DNA from: Tigriopus japonicus
Lineage: Eukaryota; Arthropoda; Copepoda; Harpacticoida; Harpacticidae
Direction: 5' to 3'
Assembly: GCA_010645155.1 (NCBI GenBank)
Contig: CM021320.1
Location: 8,240,000-8,303,999 of the forward strand
DNA: 64,000 nt
Made by a program: the position numbers and the translations under genes. Shown one piece after another: positions 10,037 to 20,300 of the stretch (the stretch's first letter is position 1; each line of letters begins with the position of its first letter). The notes under the pieces are model-generated. The model did no database searches. It was not told the DNA's origin and saw only the letters and a program-made list of their open reading frames with translations.

Positions 10037-10879
10037 AGGTTAGACAACTTGTCTCGTAGATACACTAAGATAGATATTGGCATTCGTAGGCTAACACACG
10101 GTGCCGATGATTCACGCTGGTGATTGGTCAAGAGCATTCAGTTGAACATTCAGCTAATTCTAACGAAGTTCAACAACAAACCAGAGTACTTCTTCTTTGT
10201 TGATTTTGTAGTGATCTGACATGGTTCTGGGGTTGCCAATTTTCTTAAGTGAAATCATATTCCCCAGTGTCTACCAGCCTTCATAAAACAGGTTTTTTTT
10301 CTTTAAGAAGCGACAAAAGGCAAGGCATCCCTGACTTTCGTGACTTCTGAGCAGGGTTGCAAATCAACCTCAAATTTGGGTTTGCTCGTATACCAGAGCA
10401 AAGCACCCATTCTCTAAGAGGTAACCCTACCCTGCCACCTCCCGTGAAAAATCTTGCGCAAGCCAAGATTTCACAACACTGAGATTTTGTTGTCAATCAC
10501 CCGATCATGTGAATTAATCGGCCCCTGTTTAAACTCCACACTAGTTGAAATTCACTTTTTGCATATCGAGTTAATACCTTAGACACATTTCCAGCAGACT
10601 TGAGGATTTTCAATAACCAAACTGCCCTATCAGATGAGCGAAATAGTTTAGATGTGTTTCTTAGAAGAAAAGGTTCCTTTAATCATGAACTTCGGCTTCC
10701 CGCAAGATGAATGACGTCACAGACAGTCCGTGCCGGGGCGGGCAATCATAGATTTGAATGCCAATCTCTGCCTTCTAGTATTTCTATTGTCTCGGAAAAA
10801 GCAAATAGTTGCGTAATCTATCACGCAAACTCATTCTTGATTTTGCTCCACCACATTAAAGTACAAATTAGAGCACTCT
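10037..10879. other. no gene seen
   Basis: No recognisable gene. A minus-strand open stretch at 10281-10496 has no family resemblance or codon signature that I can defend. Confidence 0.5.
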
Positions 10880-11225
10880 GTGAAATCTTTGGGAATTTGT
10901 TTTTTTCACATAACTGGAGCGTTTTTCGGCTTTTTGGGGTCAAAAATGGACCATTCAAAGTCAAATAACTCAGCTGTTGATGAATGAATTTCTATTCAAT
11001 TTGAATTCATAATGTAACTTAATGGTCTCTAAATATGGGTTAAATAGCTTGTTAAAAAATGTCATGATTAATAGAGTTTTAGGTATACAACATTTTTTCC
11101 CTGGGTCTAAACTTATATAATACAATCAAAGTAATGGTGTTCCCCATTGAATCGTGGGTCCAAAAAGTGCCATGATGACTTTGAGTATTTTGATTCAAAC
11201 CTAAAATGCCATTCGGAACACCGTG
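10880..11225 (+). mobile_element. half copy of the long-inverted-repeat element
   Basis: Corresponds to the right arm of the full element at 19564-20698 (GGTCAAAAATGGACCATTCA; terminal GCCATTCGGAACACCGTG). The left arm and the loop are missing. Confidence 0.85.
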
Positions 11226-11914
11226 GCCCTACTACGTCTCTTTCGCATTGTTGTGTTTTCTTGTTTGGTGTGCTATTTTGTATTTATCGGCGCAGGAAAA
11301 TATACAGGAATGCCAGTCCCATGTGTAATTAAAACCATGTACGTTATTCATTAGTATCCATCGATTTCTATCAATCTCTTTCAGGTCGACAACCTAGCCT
11401 AAATGGGATATTTAGCGACTGATGATTGAAGCTCAATTTCTTTTAACGTCATTGTGGACAAATTCTGGGGATTAGAACACAGTTATTGTGATCAAGGACG
11501 CTCCGAAAAGCTAAATCTGAACTTCCTGACTGATTCCAACATGGCGATAATAGCTATTTCTATCTGGAGGGAAATATTCTACCAGGGCCTGAGAAAGGAG
11601 AGAAGAGGACACAGATCATATAATGCCATTATATGGTCTGTGGAAGAGGAGAGAATGTTGGTTGAGGGCACCTCTGGGCATGGACCACGGAACTTCGTAT
11701 TAAGAAATCCTTGCTCTGGGCCATTCGGTCAACGATGATTTTCCCATTGGGTTGTTGCTAGCTAGGGAGGGTGGTGCAGGCGTCAGAGGTGGAGGTTTAG
11801 GAGCGGCCTGCTCCTTTCCCTCGCTCCTCCGACACCTCTGGCACTAGCCCACCCAACCTAGATAGCAACAGCTCAAGAGGAAAGAAATCTGGTTGACTGA
11901 GTGGTTCAGTGTTG
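11226..11914. other. no gene seen
   Basis: Unassigned sequence. The + strand open stretch 11454-11738 contains no domain or splice context that I recognise. Confidence 0.45.
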
Positions 11915-11921
11915 CCCAAAA

Positions 11922-12371
11922 CAAGAAGCACTGGAATCATGGAGTGGGAGGCAAGCAATGAGAATAATGATTTCCAGTAAGAGCAATTCAATTACGTTCT
12001 TCTGCAAATGAGACCTTGCATATGTTGACAAGAATACGTATTTCAATTTTCAGCTCAATCGAACGTCGGAGACAAAAGTTATGCTCTCTCAAAGTTCAGT
12101 GCAAATCCTACCGAGAATGAATGAACACGCCCTTTTGTGGTAATCGTTTTACCACAAAAGGGCGAGTTCATTCATTCTTTGCTCTCTTCAGTACATAAGT
12201 TTGAGCAGTCATAACTTTTCACTCCGGCATTCGATTGGGCTGAAATTTGAAATACGTGTTCTTCTCAATGCAAGCCAGGTCTCATTTGCAGAAGAACGCA
12301 AATGGTTCGTTTCTGCTGGAAATCATAATTCTCATTGATAGCCTCCCACTCCATGATTTCCGTGCTTCTTG
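11922..12371. mobile_element. 450-bp fold-back MITE, copy 1
   Basis: Ends CAAGAAGCAC and GTGCTTCTTG. The two halves are imperfect reverse complements over the whole length, meeting at a centre about 12135-12165 (TTTGTGGTAATCG against TACCACAAAAGG). Flanks CCCAAAA (11915-11921 and 12372-12378) are an exact 7-bp duplication, or 8 bp if the last G belongs to it. A second copy at 47455-47904 has exactly the same length. Confidence 0.88.
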
Positions 12372-12475
12372 CCCAAAATCAACTGTCACTCCAACTTGAG
12401 ACTTTCCCAGACCCGAGTAGAATTTACCCTAGTGATAGACGCAGTTTTCCGTCATGTAAGATGAAACTTTTGTTT

Positions 12476-13537
12476 GGAGATTTTGGTCTTCCTGGTCCAA
12501 CAGGATTACCTGGAATTGTAGGTCTCAATGGAGATGTAGGGGCAAAATCGCAGAGGGCCTTGATGGAGGTGCCAGAGCACCTGGACGTGCTGGTACTCCA
12601 GGAGTTGATGGATTACCTGGTGTTCCAGGTTCAATAGGACCACCAGGAAACCCTGGACCTCCTGGTTTGCCCGGAGAGAACGGATTAAATGGAAACAACG
12701 GTATGGAAGAATAACCCTTTACAAATTACTGTACTGCAAATTAGTCAGTTTTTGGTCTTAAATGTAATCCCTTTACTTTTTCTATTTTCATCAAATGTCA
12801 TTTCCGGGAATTTGGTTGACTTGAAGAGAATTTGGTTTCGAATGAAATCTTGATGTTGTTTTTTTATTTGGGCAATTTACTAGCTACTTCTTATAATTTT
12901 CTTTCTTTTTTTCGGTCGGCTCATCAGAACCAATAATGTGTGACGGTAAGATGTCAAAAACAAAAAATTCTTATTTTTTGCAAGCTTAAACTTTACCAGT
13001 AGTGTATATTATTTTGTGAATTTTTAGGACCAGAAATCATCGAATTTAGCACCACGAAAGCTGAATTTACCAAGAGCACATTATATTTGTCAACAGAGAA
13101 AGTAACCTATGAAGTCGCCAAGGAACTATGTGAAAATGCTGGAATTGATTTCCATTTGGCTCCCTTGACGAATCAAGAGGAAACTGATAATGTCTTGTAA
13201 GCGGTTGGAAGTAAGATTTGAAGAAAGTAAGACTAAGGATTGAATGACATGACATTTTGTTTTTATTTCAGGCAAATCAGTTTGGGTTGGCCTCAAAGCT
13301 ACCATTCCGTTGTTTTGTAGAAACGAAAGATGCGACTTGGGTCCCATGTGGGAAGGCAATAAAGGTCCTTACATTCATAGAAATTTAGGATATCCAGTTA
13401 CCTTCGATATATATTTTGCTCCTGCCTGTGTCCGAACTTTTCAACAGGATATACATGTAGTCAACCTCCACGATGAACCATGCGCAAACAAATATCTATT
13501 TTTGTGTCAAAGGAATAAACCCCCAAGTTGTTACTGA
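12476..13537 (+). pseudogene. collagen-like plus C-type-lectin-domain gene, disrupted
   Basis: Four pieces share intron phase 1. 12476-12700 carries Gly-X-Y triplets (GLPGPTGLPGIVGLNGDVG, later GVDGLPGVPGSIGPPG). 12928-12945 is an 18-nt microexon (EPIMCD). 13028-13210 starts the lectin fold (KVTYEVAKELCENAG, LAPLTNQEE). 13272-13537 has WVGLKA and the terminal LCQ, typical of CTLDs. Two lesions stand out: a one-base frame change near 12540-12550 inside the collagen stretch, and an in-frame TAA at 13198-13200 just before the donor at 13211. The normal product would be a collectin-like secreted recognition protein. No WND-type calcium/sugar motif is seen. No signal-peptide exon was found upstream, where a MITE ends at 12371. 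An assembly error could mimic one lesion; two make decay likelier. Confidence 0.75.
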
Positions 13538-15235
13538 TTGTGCCCTATTCACCAAGAATTCGGAAGATTATACGAACCAAAAATGAGACTGCTACGACTT
13601 TTTTCCTATGGTTGAAAGGTGTCAACTTTTTCCCACGAATTAATGGAATGCCAGAGAGAAGCGTTATGCCTTTCTCAAATTTATGTACCGAAGAGGGCTT
13701 ATAATGAATGAGCTCGCCTGTTTGTGGTAATATACAATTTCATTCATTAAGTGTTTGATTACGTAGTGAGCTTTGAAAGAGCATATTTTTTACTCCCATG
13801 TTCAATTGAAGAACGCAATTGATTTGTTCCTAATGGAATTCATAATTATTATAATTTGCCTGGTATTCTTGAGAAATTCACTGGTTCTTGGTTGAACGGA
13901 GCAATTTCATTATTAAAAGAAAGATTATGCTTTAATAGAGAGCGTCCAATACTTTCTGGTAGGGTACAGGATAATCCTACAGTCAAAGAAGTTACTTGAT
14001 GATTAGAGGACAATTCACTAAACGGGATTACACAAAAAAGTCATTTAAATAATGTCAAGTCAATAGGAATACGTGTATATCGTGTGTGGGTTTTTATTCA
14101 ACTTAGAGGAAATAATTGGTTGTAAACATGGAGACACACGAGGACACATTGCCTTGAGAAAGATCACCTTGGTAGAACAAACGCGCATCAAAAATTGGTA
14201 TAAGCAAGCACGAACAAAAGCAAATAACATTATCATACTAGCAATAATTACAATAGCAAAACTTTGTTACCACGGCAGAAAAAGAGGTAATCCCTCAGGA
14301 AGAGATATGGGAATTGAAAATTTTGGTTTAAGCTGGTCTCGTCACATGAAAAAGAGGGGATAGGACATTAAAAAGTGGACATAAATGGCCCAAATGCAAC
14401 AGACACAAGCATAAATGAGCACACTCAAGGCCAAGAATGCAGGATTCGCGAGCTCCTAAATGATCCATAGCAGAGCCTTCAATTGGGCTTCTAATTTTGG
14501 TTAACGTCTTTGCCGTTGAGCAGCAATAGAAAGAGAGAGGTCGGTTGCATTTTTGGGCATTAGCAGCATTCATAAGATTGGCAATACGTATGTATGTATG
14601 TTTATTAGGAGTCCTAGGTCTTCTCTCTTTGTGACAGGGGCAGCACACGCATTCAAATTCTCGGTTTTCTCTATCCAATGGATTCGAAATGAGGCCTAAA
14701 AATGGCGAGCTGCCCCTGATTATAATAGGATCGCTTGGATTGATTTGAACTTCATCGAGTCACACTTTTTAATTTTATGAATAGTCCGCTGGGTTGGAGA
14801 GCTTCTTCCTCTTCACAATGAACGATCACTTCGAAAAACTCGGGGAAAACGTCGACAAGGACGATGATTCGAATAATGTAGTTGACTGTTGATAATGATT
14901 TGCTTGGATCTTGAAGTCAGTTGATGATGAGATTCTCAATTTAGTCATTTTCTGATGTGATATGAAGTCTGAAACTATTTCAATTTTATTTGCCATTGGA
15001 GAGTCGAACCTCAAACCTTTCTCATTGTAAGAAAGTGCTTCAACTACAACATCAAGTCGAGGCAAAAAGGAAGTTTGTCGTTCAACTCCTGGGATTCATG
15101 TATGAAGAAGAAAAGGTATCCTCAAGGGATCGTCGAAGATATTACAAAATTAGTTATTGCTAAAATATCCCCCGGTAGTTACTGGCTACATTGATTAAGG
15201 TACTGTTCAAGAACCACTGAATTTCATTGGACTGG
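13538..15235. other. mostly unassigned; fold-back MITE relic at about 13690-13860
   Basis: 13690-13860 resembles the central part of the 450-bp fold-back family (GAATGAGCTCGCC, GAGCTTTGAAAGAGCAT). The remainder, including open stretches at 14328-14678 (-) and 14826-15065 (-), shows no recognisable domain or splice pattern. A short TATG run occurs at about 14587-14602. Confidence 0.5.
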
Positions 15236-15269
15236 CAGACACACGAAAAAAAAAATCATGATTTTCTGT

Positions 15270-15655
15270 AGTAACAAATCAATTACGGTCGCCTGCAAAT
15301 GAGACCTTGCCTTTGGTGACTGGAACATGTATCTCAATTTTCAGCTCAATCGAACGTCTGAGTCGAAAGTAATGCTTTCTCAAAGTTCAGTGCAAATCCT
15401 ACCCAGAATAAAATGAACTTGCCCTTTTCTGGTAATTGTTTACGACAGCATTTCTACGCTCTATTCAGTAAATAAATTTGAGAAGGCACAACCATTCACT
15501 CTGGCATTGGACTGAGCTGAATATTATAATACGTAGTATGTTTAGCACAAGCAAGGTCTCTGGTAGAGGAACGCAATTAATTCTGCTGGAATGGAGTGCT
15601 GGAAATCATAATTCTCGTCGTTAACCTCCCATTCCAGAACTTCAGTGCTTCTTGT
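15270..15655. mobile_element. fold-back MITE, diverged copy
   Basis: Shares CAAATGAGACCTTGC, CAGCTCAATCGAACGTC and CTCAAAGTTCAGTGCAAATC with the 450-bp family, but is shortened and diverged, with unclear ends. Confidence 0.75.
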
Positions 15656-15666
15656 ACTTTATGAAT

Positions 15667-15830
15667 ACCCCGAGTGAGAACGTCGAACTCAAGATCTTAG
15701 TGAAGACGGCTTCCGCTCACGAACTCGTCTGAAGGGTGACCAGTTCGAGGGCTTTAGCCCGACAACTGGTCACCCGAAAGACGAGCTAGAGAGCGGAAGC
15801 CGTCTTCACTTTAGTTCTCAAACTCGGGGT
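15667..15830. repeat. near-perfect 164-bp palindrome
   Basis: Ends ACCCCGAGT and ACTCGGGGT. The arms contain GTGAAGACGGCTTCCGCTC and its complement, and the centre is GGGCTTTAGCCC. It is GC-richer than its surroundings. It is probably a small hairpin MITE; no clear target duplication was seen. Confidence 0.85.
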
Positions 15831-15835
15831 GTTCG

Positions 15836-17204
15836 CAATATCGTTCGTTTGGCTCACTCATGTAGAGTTAAAGGACTATAAATAAATGGGTTGGTCCCCT
15901 TACAATGCACGGTAATCGTCACACTGGTACATGTTATTTGTTACTGGTTAGCTGATTGTCAGTCTTGAAGCAACGTCTGTGTGAGCGGTGGGATGGACTG
16001 TTAAGGTTTTCTTGTGAGATTAATAGTTTTCGAAAGCACAAGCAACTGTATCAGGTAAGTGACTATTTGGTTTTAATCAATGGCAGTCCAGCCGGATCCT
16101 GGACAAAGCGACATTTGGGAAGGGAGCATTACTCGAAATTTTTTGGTTGTTTTGCAATGGATTAAAAACACGAGGGCACATGGATCATTAGGACATTATC
16201 ATACTTCAATTTTAAATGCTGTGTACCAATTGGATCAGGGTTTCACGACACATGAGAGATGTCTGTGCAACTATCAATTAATATTTTTTTAAAGTAATTG
16301 TTCAATCGAACAATTTTATGATAAATAACGAGGCTTGGTAATATTGATGTGATGGGAGAGAAATCAATTGACGGATATTTCGATTTTTCAATTTAGAAGC
16401 AAGAATGATGTTTGGCAAGGATGGATGAATCGGCTTTTCGGATTTAAATCCAACTTACAAATCATACAAATACAATGCAACGAGTACGTACCTTGTAGTA
16501 CTAAGGCTTTGAAAATAAAACCTTTGATTTTCAACGTTCTACAATGTTCTTTCAAGACCAAAAACAAGTATTTGACAAGTGTCGATTCTTTGGAAGTGCA
16601 CAAAGTCTCCTTTTTAAATTTTCTATTAAACTGATACTTCCAAATTTTGGTTAGGAATCTTGCTTAAAAATCCCAATTAGTATACAGAACAGATTGGTTC
16701 AATTTCCCAGTTTGAACAATAATTATGTTTTGAGTCACTTTAGATTGTGCAAGAAAAGTGTTACTGCGGGATGATTTTGTTTAACTCTTGAATACTTCGT
16801 AAAAATTGAGACTGCAACGTATTTTCAAGTTTTGTTCCTGTGGTTGACTCTACTCTTAAACCGGTTTGTGAACGTCGTCATTCTCGTCTTGCTTTCTTCG
16901 GAATCAGAATTCGAGACTGCGCGTCGCCTTTTTCCGACCTTTATTATTGCCCGATTCGATTTTTTGACCTTCAAGAGTGCCCGTGGCTGCTCTTTTTTGG
17001 CCTTCATTACTGCCCTGTTGTCTTTTTCTTGGCCTTCAACACCGCCCGTGTTGTGAGAGTCAACTGCTATTGATCGGCTTTTTTCGCGTTCAAGCTCGCA
17101 AAACAATGAGCAACGTTGAGCGAAGGCGGAAATCAATTAGCAAATCACATGAAATACGTCGACTTTTGTTATGTAGTGGGGAGTGAGCCAAACGAACGAT
17201 ATTG
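15836..17204. mobile_element. candidate DNA element bounded by 24-bp inverted repeats
   Basis: The 24-bp sequence starting CAATATCGTTCGTTTGG (15836-15859) recurs as its exact complement at 17181-17204, 1.37 kb apart. Inside, about 16905-17060 holds imperfect repeats of a unit with TTTGGCCTTCA and TGCCCG. No transposase is recognisable and no target duplication is clear. It abuts the palindrome at 15667-15830. Confidence 0.6.
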
Positions 17205-17347
17205 ACGGAAGAAAACATCTCCGACTGGATTTGTACCCAAAAAAGGAATGATTAAATTGAGAATCGAGCGCACTTGAAGAAATATTAAATTTCTCTACGA
17301 ATCAGCAAACGTTGTTCTTTGCAATGGCGATGTCTTGCTTTTGTTCT

Positions 17348-20300
17348 TCACTCTGACTCGTGGCTATTCGCAGCTTCATCTTCAGTGGGCAGATGCGAAA
17401 ATTTGTTCGATCCCACAAAATTCTGAAAGAAAAAGAAGTTAAATTAGATACTTTTGAAACACCCATGTAGTGCGAACTAGGGACCCTAATATAGACACTA
17501 GCTGGCGAAATCTATGGAAGCCCAACAAACACGCACTGTCAATGACGTCTTCCAACATATGGGAAACAAAAGTCCATGATTAAAAGAAACCTTTGTAGCC
17601 AAAAACACATTAAATTATTTAACTCATTTGATAGCAAAGTTTGGAGTGAAAATCCTTAAGTTTGCTTCAAATGTGTTTGAAGTATTTATTTGATATGTAA
17701 AAGTGCATTCTAATTAGTACAGAGTTTGAGAAAGCACCAATTAATATCTCACATGGGTAACTGACAACTCACTCCACAAAGAGGAATGTCTCTGGTTACT
17801 TCTTGACCTTTGGCCAGAATCAGAAAAATTTTAATGCTATCTCTTGACCACTCACCAGCGAGAACCATCGGCTCCGTGTGATAGCCTACGACGGCTAGTC
17901 TTACATCAGGGTCCCTAGTACGAAATGTCAACACTGAAGACCTCTTTAGTGAATAAAGTCGATTTTTTGGCCTTCCAGCCAATTTTTTGTCCCCCGTTTG
18001 GCCAAAACATGTGCTGTCTCCTCAACTCATTAAAAAAATTATTTTATTTACAATATAGTTCTTACTACTTCGCATGATTCAGGAAACGAGTTAGAATATC
18101 ATGTTTGTCGACAAAACTGTTCAAACAGTATTGGATACATAGATTTGTTTTAAAACTCACAAATAATAGTTCCTTGTTGATCTTCCTTTCATTTTATAGA
18201 TGAAAAAACAGGGATTCGAATTCACAAAACACTAACCGGCTTACTAAAAACAAACATATACATATAAAGGCAAAGGCAAATAATACAAATAAATAATACG
18301 TTCTTGTTACAACGAAGTATTTCTACGTGGACGCTCAACCCAAACCAAAGTTCTGGCTGAAATTCCTGCCGAAAGCTCTTATGGTCCATCACCATTTTCA
18401 TGCACTTTGGAATCGATGCAGAACTTACTTTGAGAACCTTTGGACGCTTGGGTAAATCTTTTACCAAGCTTAAGTAAGTACAAAACGAGGGCTGCAAACC
18501 CTCTTTCAAGTAAACACGTGTCTTTCCATAAATGCATCGTTGGCGGTTTTTCACTTACGGGGGGTTTCTCATCAACAGTTTTCATTGGAACTGGCTCATT
18601 AGGACTTCCACTCCTTTCACTATCTTTGCGCAGACCGGATCCCCGTTCTTGACGGTCTCCACGACCTCGGCGATCATCGCGTCGATCATGATCGGGACCA
18701 CTTCGACGTTGAGGAGGTTCATAGCGTTTGGCACCGCCTCCACCTCCGCGTCCTCCTCCACGATGATCACGATCATCGCGATTTCGATTGGAACTCGTTG
18801 GCCGTCTTTCGGACGATTTTTCACTAAAAAGACCAAATTTATCTTGTGCGGTGGATCACGTCTATTTACAGAATGCACCATTTCAAATCGGGCAAAGAAA
18901 TAACAGTAAAACTTCTTTCTTTCATTTTCTGTAATGAGCTGTTTTCCTCATCTACATGCAAAAAGGTTGCTCACGTGAGCGTTTTAACTCATACCGCAAG
19001 CGGTTGTTGGCTGTGATGAGTTGCTCGGCAACTTTTGGCACATACACGTCTTTTCCTACTAAGTGTCCATTCAAATTTCTAGGATCGTGAAAACGATTAA
19101 TATTTCAAGAAAAAATACCTTGGCTGGGATTGAGTCAAAAAATAGCAAAATTCATTTTCAGGGTGATTGAATAAGAACCACTTAAGCAAGCATTGTGCCA
19201 TTGCAAAAAAATAGGACATCACATAGATTCAAACACTAATTAAAGGATGCTGATTTATTACATGGATTCCAAAGAATTATATTGATACCTCAAACTGTTT
19301 CCCAAAAAGTAGAAATGAAATAGTTTTTAATGTTTTTTTTTCTGGTAATGTATGATTTTAAGTGTCTCATTCTCTAGCTATAAAAATTAAAAAAAGGAAT
19401 AACCTTGAAGCATATTATCAACCGAGTGCAAGCAGAATAAACGTGAAATTTAGATAGTTTCAAAGGATCTTGAATCATCGAGTGGATGCTAAAATCGGGG
19501 AAAATGGATTCCCCATAATGGGCCAAGCAACTCAGCACAGCCAACGGCCGTTTTACCACTAGCCACGGTGTTCCGAATGGCGTTTTAGGTTTGAATCAAA
19601 ATACCCAAAGACACCATGGCACTTTTTGGACCCACAATTCAATGGGGAACAACTTTACTTTTATTGTATTATATAAGATTAGGTCCAGGGAAAAAGTTAT
19701 ATACCTAAAAACCTATTAAATATAACATTTTTTAACAAACTATTTAATCCATATTTAGAGACCATTTAGTTACCTATTGAATTCAAATTGAATAAAAATT
19801 CATTCAGCAACAGCTGAGGTATTTGACTTTGAATGGTCCATTTTTGACCCCAAAAAGCCGAAAAACGCTATAGTTATATGAAAAAACAAATTCCCAAAGA
19901 TTTCACATAGCTTTTCAATATTACAAAAAAAAATGTTTTTTTTTTTTGACTTTTGGAACTTATGTCAAAATAGCTCAAAATAAGAAAAAATATCACTTAA
20001 AAGGTATTTAAAATACATTTTCCAATAAAAAACTTTTGCAGTATCAAAGACACTCAAAGTAGGTTAATAATTTAAAGTTTTGAAGAAATCGGTTAATGTT
20101 TCAAGTTTCGATTTTAGTCCATTTTGAACATGGTCCTTCTAGAAATCGTAATTTTGGATATGACTCTGTTAGACATTTTTATTTGTAATTTTGGCACAAC
20201 ACACATCATAGCGTACCCTAAATTGTTATGAAAATAACTTTCCAAAAATCTTATTTAAGTGCATTTTAAGTGATATTTTTTCATATTTTGAGCTATTTTG

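Noticed and set aside
15838..17204. Claim of a target duplication around the 24-bp inverted repeats
   Set aside because: The flanking bases (GGTGTTCG on the left, ACGGAAGA on the right) do not match at any plausible length.
18582..18881. Minus-strand ORF of 99 residues across eIF4B exon 8
   Set aside because: It is a shadow frame. The frame continuous with exon 7 and the last exon is the Arg/Gly-rich one.
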